Shown here piece after piece: positions 12,168 to 19,686 of a stretch of DNA of 49,868 nt (position 1 is the first letter of the stretch; every line of letters starts with the position of its first letter). Made by a program: the position numbers and the translations under genes. Source of the DNA: Rhodovarius sp. (GTDB lineage: Bacteria > Pseudomonadota > Alphaproteobacteria > Acetobacterales > Acetobacteraceae). The notes under the pieces are model-generated. The model was given only the letters and a program-made list of their open reading frames with translations, did no database searches and had not been told where the DNA came from. Location of the stretch: contig JANWYF010000213.1 of the NCBI GenBank assembly GCA_025057055.1, forward strand, positions 1 to 49,868, written 5' to 3'.

Positions 12168-13486
12168 CAGCCCGCCTCCGTCGCTCCGCCTTTCCTCTGC
12201 CGCGCGCCGCGGCCGGGCTTGATCACCTGCCGGCCGCGCGCGATCGCCAGGGCATCGGCCGGCACATCCTCGGTGATGGTGCTGCCGGCCGCCACCAGTG
12301 CGCCGTCGCCCACGCGCACCGGCGCGACCAGAGCGGTGTTGCTGCCGATGAAGGCCTGCGCGCCGATCTCGGTGCGGTGCTTGGCCTGCCCGTCGTAGTT
12401 GCAGGTGATGGTGCCCGCGCCGATGTTGCTGCCGGCGCCGATGCTGGCATCGCCCAGATAGGTGAGATGGTTGGCCTTGGCGCCGGGCCCGAGGGTTGCC
12501 GCCTTGATCTCGACGAAATTGCCGACATGCGCCCCCTCTCCGACCACCGTGCCGGGGCGCAGCCGGGCGAAGGGGCCGACGATGGCGCCCGCGCGCACCA
12601 CGCAGCCCTCGAGGTGGGAGAAGGCACGGATCAGCGCGCCCGATTCCACCCTCACGCCAGGGCCGAAGACGACATGGGGCTCGACCAGCACATCGGGGGC
12701 GAGCTGCGTGTCGTGGCTGAAATGCACCGTATCGGGGGCGATCAGCGTCGCCCCGCCCTCGAGCGCCGCCTGCCGCCAGCGCCGCTGCAGCAGGGCCTCG
12801 GCAGCGGCGAGTTCGGCGCGGCTGTTGATGCCGGCGAGCTCCTCAGCGGGGCCTTCGACCGCGCGGCAGCGCAGCCCCTCCGCCACGGCGAGGGCCACGA
12901 CATCGGTCAGGTAATACTCGCCGGCGGCATTGTCCGGGCGCAGCCGTGCGAGCCAGCCGAACAGCCGATCGGCGGCGGCGCAGAGCCCGCCCGCGTTGCA
13001 GAGGGGGATCGCGCGTTCCTCCTCCGTCGCATCCCGCCATTCGACGATCCGGCGCACATCGCCCGCCTCATCGGTCACCACGCGGCCATAGCGGCCGGGA
13101 TCGGCCGGGCGCATGGCAAGCAGCACGAGCTCGGCCGCCGACCGCGCGGCGATCAGGCGGCGCAGCGTCTCCTCTCCGATCAGGGGATTGTCACCGTAGA
13201 GGATCGCGACATCGCCCGGGTAGCCGGCCAGCAGAGGCGCTGCCATGCGGGCGGCATGGCCGGTGCCCAGCCGGTCCTGCTGCAGCGCCACCGCATGCGG
13301 TGCGGCCAGCCGGGCCACTTCCTCCATGCCCGGGCCGGTCACCACCACGATGCGGTCGAAGAGGCGCGCCGCCGTCTCGAGCAGATGGGCGAGCATCGGC
13401 CGGCCGCCCAGCGGGTGCAGCACCTTGGGCAGGGCGGAGCGCATGCGGGTGCCCAGGCCCGCGGCGAGGATGACGGCGGCTGGCAT
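12167..13486 (-). CDS. glmU: Bifunctional GlcNAc-1-P uridyltransferase / GlcN-1-P acetyltransferase
   Basis: 439 residues, slightly shorter than the E. coli enzyme (456). The N-terminal pyrophosphorylase domain has LAAGLGTRMRSALPKVLHP and the YGDNPLI segment. The C-terminal left-handed beta-helix shows hexapeptide repeats and the acetyltransferase active-site stretch NHLTYLGDASIGAGSNIGAG, including the catalytic His. It makes UDP-GlcNAc in two steps. It is the first gene of the long minus-strand chain. A 79-bp gap separates it from the CaiB gene upstream, so a promoter could lie there. Confidence 0.97.
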
Positions 13487-13565
13487 GGCTCATGGGTGCC
13501 CCAGGCAGGCGGTGCCGCGCAAGCGGGGCGGGGGAGGAGGTGGTCTGCGCCCGGGGCGCGGCGGC

Positions 13566-14774
13566 CTATTCCGCCTGGATCGCCACCCCATCGGCCAGCA
13601 TCGCCTCGATCTCGGCCTGGCTGCAGCCCGCCTCCGCCAGCACCTCCCGCGTATGCTCGCCCAGGCGGGGGGCGGGCAGATGCTCCTCCCGCATGCCTCC
13701 GGAGAAGCTGTTGGCGATGCGGGTGCGCCGGATCCGCCCCTCGGTCGGGTGCTCCACCGTCTCGATGAAGCCGACCGCCTTGAGGTGCGGGTCCTCAAGC
13801 AGCCCCTCGAGCGTGTTGTAGGGCCCGGCCGGCACATCGGCGGCGCGGAAGATCTCCAGCCATTCGGCCGTGGTCTTCTGCAGCAGCGCCTCGGCGCGCA
13901 GGGCGAAATATTCTTCGGTGTGGCGGGTGCGCGCCGCCACCGAGCAGAAGCGCGGATCCTCGATCAGCTCCGGCCGGCCGATGGCGCGGAAGAAGGCGAA
14001 GGCCTGCTCGTCGGTGTTGGCGGAGAGGCTGATGTAGCCATCCTTGGTCTTGAGCGGCTTGCCGAGCGGCGAGAGCAGCCGCGCATCCCCCGGCGGACCG
14101 GTCGGGGGGTCGAAGGTCATCGCGCCCATATGCTCGGTGAGCACGAAGGAGGCGATGTTCTCGAGCATCGGCACCTCGATCATCTCGCCCCGGCCGGTGC
14201 GCTCGCGCCGATAGAGGGCGAAGCCGATGCACTGCGCGGCGATCAGGCCCGTGATGTGGTCGGCCATCACCATCGGCACATAGCGCGGCTCGCCCAGGCT
14301 CATCTCGAACGTGGCGGACACCCCTCCGGCAGCCTGGATGACGGTGTCGTAGGCCGGTGCCTCGCTGTAGGGCCCGCCGAAGCCAAAGCCCAGGATCTGG
14401 CAGCCGATCAGGCGCGGGTGCGCCGCGCAGAGCGTGCCCATATCCATCCCGAGCCTGGCCAGGGAGGAGGGGCGGATGTTCGATACGAACACGTCGACCG
14501 TGCCGATCAGGGCGCGCAGCGCCGCACGCGCGCGGCCGTCGCGCAGATCGAGGCAGATCGCCCGCTTGTTGCGGTTGAAGTTGATGAACTTGCCGCTCAT
14601 CCCGGGGTTGCGACCCCCGCCGCCCAGCTGGCGCAGCAGATCACCCCCGGGCGCCTCCACCTTGATCACATCAGCGCCCTGATCGGCCAGGGTGCGGGTG
14701 CAGATCGGCCCGACCACGACGCTCGTCATGTCGAGCACCCGAATGCCGGCGAGCGGCCCACGGTTGCCGGCCAT
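13566..14774 (-). CDS. CaiB/BaiF family CoA-transferase
   Basis: 402 residues from the ATG at 14774. It is a class III CoA-transferase: LAGIRVLDMTSVVVGP at the N terminus, ADVIKVEAPGGD, NFNRNKRAICLDL, and MVMADHITGLIAAQ, which should contain the catalytic Asp region. These enzymes swap CoA between carboxylic acids. The ATG overlaps the stop of the MaoC-type gene by 1 bp (TGATG); a GTG nine bases further upstream is the alternative start. Paired with a hydratase and a Bug receptor, it probably activates the imported acid as a CoA thioester. The substrate is unknown; itaconate, mesaconate and methylsuccinate-like acids are precedents for CaiB-plus-MaoC pairs. Confidence 0.9.
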   Translation of the reverse strand: MAGNRGPLAGIRVLDMTSVVVGPICTRTLADQGADVIKVEAPGGDLLRQLGGGGRNPGMSGKFINFNRNKRAICLDLRDGRARAALRALIGTVDVFVSNIRPSSLARLGMDMGTLCAAHPRLIGCQILGFGFGGPYSEAPAYDTVIQAAGGVSATFEMSLGEPRYVPMVMADHITGLIAAQCIGFALYRRERTGRGEMIEVPMLENIASFVLTEHMGAMTFDPPTGPPGDARLLSPLGKPLKTKDGYISLSANTDEQAFAFFRAIGRPELIEDPRFCSVAARTRHTEEYFALRAEALLQKTTAEWLEIFRAADVPAGPYNTLEGLLEDPHLKAVGFIETVEHPTEGRIRRTRIANSFSGGMREEHLPAPRLGEHTREVLAEAGCSQAEIEAMLADGVAIQAE

Positions 14775-15607
14775 CACGCCCACTCCAGCACCAGGGAGAA
14801 GGCCAGCGCGCCGGCGTCATCGGCGGCCCAGACCTGCTGGCGCCCGCCTTGCTCCGCACCCGCAGCCAGCAAGATGGGGCGGCCGCAGAAGAGCGGGCGC
14901 ATGGCCCGCGCCTCGAAGCCGGCAAGCCGCCGCCCGCCGCCATGGGCCAGCGCAGTCTCGACCAGCAGCAGCGTGGTCAGCCCGCCATTGACCACCAGCG
15001 CCGGATAGCCCTCCTGCCCGCGCGCATAATCCGCATCGTAGTGGATGCGATGGCCGTTGAAGGTGATGGCGGAGTAGCGGAACAGCATCACCGGATCGGG
15101 TGTCACGACCCGCTGCCAGGCGACCGGTGCGGGGGCCGGTGTCGGTTCGGCAACCGGATTGCCCGTCGCAGCCTCGCGGTAGACCACATCCTGCTCCTCG
15201 ATCGCCACCAGCTCTCCCGCGCAGGCGATGCTGTGGCGGATGGTGACGAACACCATCCGACCGCTGCGCCCCTGCTTGGGGGTGATCGCCGCCACCTCGC
15301 TGCGTTTCGTCGCCTCCTGGCCCAGCCGCAGAGCGCCGCCCGGGAAGCGCACGCGCCGGCCGGCGAACATCCGCCGCGGCAGCTCGATCGGCGGCAGGAA
15401 ATCGCCCTTGCGCGGATGCCCGTCGGGGCCGAGCTCCGATTGCGGCGCGATCTCGGGGAAGTAGATCGGATACCAATGCGGCGGCAGCACCGCCGGCGGC
15501 TCCCCGGGCAAATCCAAGAGCGCCATCACCCGCCGCGCCTGGCCGGGGGCGATCTCGTCCCGCAGCTCGCGGCTGCGGCCGATCCAGGCCTCTGCGCTCG
15601 TGCTCAT
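14774..15607 (-). CDS. MaoC/HTD2-type double hot-dog dehydratase (mesaconyl-C4-CoA hydratase-like)
   Basis: 277 residues from the ATG at 15607; the upstream in-frame stretch is Arg-rich and rejected. The N-terminal hot-dog half contains PRKGDFLPPIELPRRMFAGR. The C-terminal half carries the hydratase-2-like motif RYSAITFNGHRIHYD, with the Asp/His positions expected for catalysis. The pattern fits the FAS1-like or HTD2 dehydratases that include mesaconyl-C4-CoA hydratase. It would hydrate an enoyl-CoA made by the coupled CaiB-type transferase. It starts 84 bp after the upstream amidohydrolase stop. Confidence 0.82.
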   Translation of the reverse strand: MSTSAEAWIGRSRELRDEIAPGQARRVMALLDLPGEPPAVLPPHWYPIYFPEIAPQSELGPDGHPRKGDFLPPIELPRRMFAGRRVRFPGGALRLGQEATKRSEVAAITPKQGRSGRMVFVTIRHSIACAGELVAIEEQDVVYREAATGNPVAEPTPAPAPVAWQRVVTPDPVMLFRYSAITFNGHRIHYDADYARGQEGYPALVVNGGLTTLLLVETALAHGGGRRLAGFEARAMRPLFCGRPILLAAGAEQGGRQQVWAADDAGALAFSLVLEWA

Positions 15608-15691
15608 CCGCCTCTGCCTCCTGCTCCGATGCGTTCTCACCTCTGGCCGCGGCACCGGGCGCCGCAGCGGGCGCGACCCGCCGCCCTGCCC

Positions 15692-16543
15692 TCAGGCGAA
15701 GCCGTAGAGCCGCGCCGGATTGTCGACCAGCACCCGCCGCAGGGTCGCCGCATCGGCGCAGGCGGGCAGCAGATCGAGCAGATCGGCCTCATCCGGATGC
15801 CAGCGCACATTGGGGTGCGGCCAGTCGCTGCCCCAGATCACCCGCTCGGGCGCGGCCTCGATCAGCGCGCGGGCGAAGGGGATGGCATCGCGGAAGGGCG
15901 GGCCGGCGGCCGAGATGCGATCCGCACCCGAGATCTTCACCCAGAACCCGCCCTCCTTCACCAGCCTCAGCAGCAGGCGGAAGGCAGGCTGATCGAGCCC
16001 CTGTTCGGCCGGCACGCGGCCCATGTGGTCGATCACCGCCGGGCAGGGCAGGCTCCAGAGCAGATCCTCGAAAGCGAGCAGCGCCGGCGCATCCATATGC
16101 AGCACGAGATGCCAGCCCATCGGCCCGATCCGCTCGGCGGTGCGGCGCAGCAGCGAGAGATCGGGCACGCCGCCGAGATGCCGGAGGAACCCGAAGCGCA
16201 CGCCGCGCACGCCCCCCTCGTGCAGGGCGCGCAGATCAGCATCCGTCGTGTTCTCGTCGACCAGCGCCACGCCGCGCCAGCGCCCGCCGCTGCCCGCGAT
16301 CGCCTCCAGCATGGCGCGGTTGTCGGCGCCATAGACCGTGGTTTGCACGATCACCGCCCGGTCAATGCCCAGCCGCTCATGCAGCGCAGCCAGATCGGCC
16401 GCCGTGCGCTCGGGCGGGCGGTAGGGCGCGCGGGGCGAGAGCGGAAAGCGCGCATAAGGCCCCCAGATATGCACATGCGCATCGCAAGCCCCGGGCGGTG
16501 GGCGGAAGGCCGGGCGGCGCGGAGCGGCTTCGGCAGCGGTCAT
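15692..16543 (-). CDS. Amidohydrolase (TIM-barrel, PDC lactonase-like), copy 1
   Basis: 283 residues. Amidohydrolase_2 family: metal-binding HxH in CDAHVHIWGPYARFPLS near residue 20, a barrel histidine in VIDHMGR and a terminal WGSDWPHPN with the catalytic Asp. The opening is characteristic of the LigI/2-pyrone-4,6-dicarboxylate lactonase group, which hydrolyses lactones of aromatic catabolism. The ATG overlaps the stop of the second amidohydrolase by 4 bp (ATGA). The two neighbours share layout and motifs (VIWGSDWPHP / LVWGTDWPHP) and look like diverged tandem duplicates. Confidence 0.85.
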   Translation of the reverse strand: MTAAEAAPRRPAFRPPPGACDAHVHIWGPYARFPLSPRAPYRPPERTAADLAALHERLGIDRAVIVQTTVYGADNRAMLEAIAGSGGRWRGVALVDENTTDADLRALHEGGVRGVRFGFLRHLGGVPDLSLLRRTAERIGPMGWHLVLHMDAPALLAFEDLLWSLPCPAVIDHMGRVPAEQGLDQPAFRLLLRLVKEGGFWVKISGADRISAAGPPFRDAIPFARALIEAAPERVIWGSDWPHPNVRWHPDEADLLDLLPACADAATLRRVLVDNPARLYGFA

Positions 16544-17397
16544 GGCAGCGGCGGAAAATCGTAGAGGCGGGCGGGCGTGTCGGTCAGGATGGCGCGGCGC
16601 AGCGCGGGATCGGGCGTCCAGTCGAGGAAGACGCGCAGCAGCCGCGCCGCATCGGGCCTCCCCCCCTCGGGCCGCGGGTGGGGCCAGTCGGTGCCCCAGA
16701 CCAGCGCCTGCGGGTTGGCGGCGATCAGCGCGTCGTGGAAAGGCTTGGCCTCCAGATAGTCGGGGGCGGTCGCGCCCAGGCGATAGGTGCCGGAGAGCTT
16801 GGCCATCCAGCGCCCCTCGCCCACCTCGCGCAGCAGCATCTGAAAGCCCGGGTGGTTCACGCCATGGCTGTGGTGCATCCGGCCCATGTGATCGACCACC
16901 ACCGGCACCGGCAGCCCGGCGATGCGCGGCGCGAAATCCGGCAGATCCCGCGCATCGATCCACAGCTGCAGATGCCAGCCCAGCTCGGCCATGGTCGGGA
17001 TCAGGTGCTCGATCTGCGCAAGGCGCACCCCGCCGTGATAGGCCATGGCCCCATCCCGCCGGTATTCGTTGACGCGCAGGCCGCGGATGCCGCCCGCATG
17101 CAGGGCCCGCAGCGTGGCGGGCGTGGCCTCCTCCCCGACCACCGCCACCCCGCGCAGCCGATCGGGCGCACGGCGCAGCGCATCCAGGGTGCAGGCATTG
17201 TCGCGGTCATAGGCCGAAGGCTGCACCACCACGCCGCGATCGAGCCCCAGCCGATCGAGCAGCGCGAGGTAGTCCTCGAGCGTCGCATCCTCGGGCGTGT
17301 AGGAGCGCGGTTCGGCATAGGGAAAACGGGCTGCCGGGCCGAAGATGTGGCAGTGGCAGTCGGTCGCACCGGGCGGGGTCTCGCGCATGGCGGTCAT
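16540..17397 (-). CDS. Amidohydrolase (TIM-barrel, PDC lactonase-like), copy 2
   Basis: 285 residues with the same plan as its downstream neighbour: HxH in TDCHCHIFGPAARFPYAEP, VVVDHMGRMHHSHG, and LVWGTDWPHPRPEGG before the C terminus. LigI-like metal-dependent hydrolases act on cyclic esters or amides in the cytosol. The ATG overlaps the stop of the Bug receptor gene by 4 bp, so uptake and hydrolysis genes are translationally linked. Substrate specificity of the two copies may differ; this cannot be read from sequence. Confidence 0.87.
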   Translation of the reverse strand: MTAMRETPPGATDCHCHIFGPAARFPYAEPRSYTPEDATLEDYLALLDRLGLDRGVVVQPSAYDRDNACTLDALRRAPDRLRGVAVVGEEATPATLRALHAGGIRGLRVNEYRRDGAMAYHGGVRLAQIEHLIPTMAELGWHLQLWIDARDLPDFAPRIAGLPVPVVVDHMGRMHHSHGVNHPGFQMLLREVGEGRWMAKLSGTYRLGATAPDYLEAKPFHDALIAANPQALVWGTDWPHPRPEGGRPDAARLLRVFLDWTPDPALRRAILTDTPARLYDFPPLP

Positions 17398-18365
17398 TCC
17401 GGACGGATGCCCGCGGCCTGCGCGGCGGCGCGGCTGCGCGCCAGATCCTCGGCGATGAAGGCGGCGAAACCCTCGGGTGTCGCGAGGGCGGGCGGCGCCG
17501 CCTCCCCGCCCAGGGCGGCCATGCGGGCGCGGAACTCCTCCTCGGCCACGATGGCGGCGAAGGCGCCGCTAAGCGTGGCCAGCACCGGCGCAGGCAACCC
17601 GGCCGGGCCGACCAGCCCAACATAGGAGGCGGCGGTGAAGCCGGGCACGCCGGCCTCCGCCATGGTCGGCACCTCGGCGGCGGCGGGAAGCCGCGCGGCG
17701 GCGGCCACCGCCAGCATCCGCCCGCGCCGGTCGCGATGGATCGGCAGGGCGGTCGAGAACTCGGTGAACAGGATCGGCACATTGCCGGCCAGGAAATCCG
17801 GCAGCGCCGCCCCGCCCCCGCGATAGGGTACATGCAGCAGCCGCGCGCCGGAGGCGGCCTTGAAGGCCTCGAGCGCCAGATGCGTGGCGCTGGCCACCCC
17901 GGCCGTGCCCACCCCCAGCGTATCGGGGGCGGCGCGGCTTGCGGCAATCAGCTGCCGCAGCTCCTGCCAGGGCGCGGTCGGCTGCACCATCAGGCAGTGC
18001 GGCACCTGCATGGCCATGCCGATGGGTTGCAGATCGCGCGCGGGGTCATAGGGCAGGCGCGCCTGCACCACCGGATTGACCGAGAGCGGGCCGTTCGAGC
18101 CGATCAGCAGGGTGTGCCCGTCGGCGCGGGCGCGGGCCACCACCTCCGCCCCCAGGCTGCCGCCGGCGCCGGGGCGGTTCTCCACCACCACCGGCTGGCC
18201 GAGCCTCTCCTGCAGGCGGGGGGCGAGGATGCGGGCCACGGTGTCGGCATTGCCGCCCGCGGCGAAGGGTACGATCAGGCGGATCGGCCGGTCCGGAAAG
18301 CCCTGGGCGCGCGGTCGGGCCAGCGGCAGACTGGCGGCGGCTGTGATCAGCAGGCGGCGTTGCAC
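17394..18365 (-). CDS. Bug/TctC-family tripartite tricarboxylate transporter receptor, copy 1
   Basis: 323 residues. It starts with a short signal sequence (MQRRLLITAAASLPLA) and then the family signature FPDRPIRLIVPFAAGGNADTVAR, followed by VVENRPGAGGS and the VPYRGGGAALPDFLAG segment. Bug proteins are periplasmic binding proteins for carboxylates. No TctA/TctB membrane genes are nearby, which is usual for orphan Bug receptors. First gene of the catabolic operon. The 175 bp upstream, between it and benE, must hold the promoter; no clear -35/-10 is visible. Confidence 0.93.
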   Translation of the reverse strand: MQRRLLITAAASLPLARPRAQGFPDRPIRLIVPFAAGGNADTVARILAPRLQERLGQPVVVENRPGAGGSLGAEVVARARADGHTLLIGSNGPLSVNPVVQARLPYDPARDLQPIGMAMQVPHCLMVQPTAPWQELRQLIAASRAAPDTLGVGTAGVASATHLALEAFKAASGARLLHVPYRGGGAALPDFLAGNVPILFTEFSTALPIHRDRRGRMLAVAAAARLPAAAEVPTMAEAGVPGFTAASYVGLVGPAGLPAPVLATLSGAFAAIVAEEEFRARMAALGGEAAPPALATPEGFAAFIAEDLARSRAAAQAAGIRPE

Positions 18366-18540
18366 GGCGTCTCCTCCCCCCTCCCCCGCTTTCGTTCCGG
18401 CTCTCCTCGACCGGGCGGGGCATGGCTGCGCACAGCGCGGGAGAGTGCCATGCGCCGCCCGCCTCGCGAAGGCTTGCTGCCGGCATGGCAGATACGACCG
18501 GGCACGGGGCGAAGACCCCGCCCCAGCGCCAGCGGCGACC

Positions 18541-19686
18541 TCAGCCCCGACCGCGCAGCAGCCGGGCCGCCGCCAGGCCGACCGACAGCCCCCAGAAGGC
18601 CGCTCCGATACCGCCCAGGCTGAGGCCCGAGGCCGTGATGACGAAGCACAGCACAGCGGGCAGGCGCAGCGTCTCGGCCTCCAGGCTGCCGCGCAAGGCA
18701 GAGACGAGCGAGGTCATCAGCGCAAGCCCCGCCACCGCCTGGATCAGCAGCGGCGGCGCGGCGGCGGCCAGCGCGGCTGCCGCCCCGGCCAGCAGGGCGA
18801 AGACCACATAGGTGAGCCCGGCCACCGCCCCGGCGATACAGCGCCGCGCCGGATCGGCCCCGGCCTCCGGCCCGGCGCAGAGCGCGGCGGTGATCGCCGC
18901 CAGATTGACCAGATGCCCGCCCAGGGCCGCGGAAGCCGCGCTGGCTGCGCCGGTGGCGAGGAAGATCGGACCCGGCTCGATGCGATAGCCATTGGCCGCC
19001 AGCACCGCGAGGCCCGGGACATTCTGCGAAGCCATGGTCACCAGGAAGAGCGGCAGACCGATGCCGATGAGTGCCGCGGCATCGAAGGCGGGCAGCACAA
19101 GCACGGGCGCGGGGCCGAACCCGGCGGCCCAACCCGGCGCCGGGGGCGCCGCGAGCAGGATCAGCACCACCGACAGCGCAACCGCCGCCGGCACCGCCCA
19201 CAGCCGGGCCAGCCGCAGCATGACCAGCCATAGCACCACCACCGGCAGGGCGAGCCAGGGGATCTCGGCCACCGCGCGGGCGGGTGCCAGGCAGAGATCG
19301 AGCAGCACCCCGGCCAGCATCGCGTGGGCGACCGGCCCCGGCACCGCCGCCACGGCGCGCGCCAGCGGCCGCCACAGCCCGGCCAGCCCCAGCAAGGCGG
19401 AGGCGAAGAGGAAAGCCCCGACCGCAGCCGGAAAACCACCCGACGGCGCCGCGCTGGCCGCGAGCAGCGCCGCCCCCGGCGTGGACCAGGCGATGGAGAC
19501 CGGCATGCGCAGCCTGAAGCTGAGAAGGACGCCAAGCAGCCCCATGGCGAGGGTGACGGCGAACAGGCCGGAGGCGGCCTGCTCCGGGCTTGCGCCCATC
19601 TGCGCAAGGCCCGCCAGCACCACCGCGAAGGTGGAGGTGAAGCCCACACAGGCCGCCAGCAGGCCGAGGAGGATCGGCGGGATCAC
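18541..19686 (-). CDS. BenE-type benzoate/H+ symporter
   Basis: 381 residues, highly hydrophobic with about 11-12 membrane segments. The N terminus (VIPPILLGLLAACVGFTSTFAVVL) and later segments such as GIGLPLFLVTMASQNVPG and ANGYRIEPGPIF fit the BenE family of aromatic-acid/proton symporters. The start is a GTG at 19686 overlapping the acylase stop by 4 bp (GTGA). The aromatic substrate is a family-level expectation; coupling to an acylase suggests import of an acid released from an amide, or vice versa. Confidence 0.85.
   Translation of the reverse strand: MIPPILLGLLAACVGFTSTFAVVLAGLAQMGASPEQAASGLFAVTLAMGLLGVLLSFRLRMPVSIAWSTPGAALLAASAAPSGGFPAAVGAFLFASALLGLAGLWRPLARAVAAVPGPVAHAMLAGVLLDLCLAPARAVAEIPWLALPVVVLWLVMLRLARLWAVPAAVALSVVLILLAAPPAPGWAAGFGPAPVLVLPAFDAAALIGIGLPLFLVTMASQNVPGLAVLAANGYRIEPGPIFLATGAASAASAALGGHLVNLAAITAALCAGPEAGADPARRCIAGAVAGLTYVVFALLAGAAAALAAAAPPLLIQAVAGLALMTSLVSALRGSLEAETLRLPAVLCFVITASGLSLGGIGAAFWGLSVGLAAARLLRGRG

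Noticed and set aside
18418-18490. Repeated GCATGGC/GCCATGC elements (18420-18426, 18447-18453, 18483-18489) upstream of the first Bug receptor gene
   Set aside because: Perfect 7-bp inverted copies, but the word is frequent in this GC-rich window (it also occurs near 22040 and 22110), so an operator call would be unsupported.
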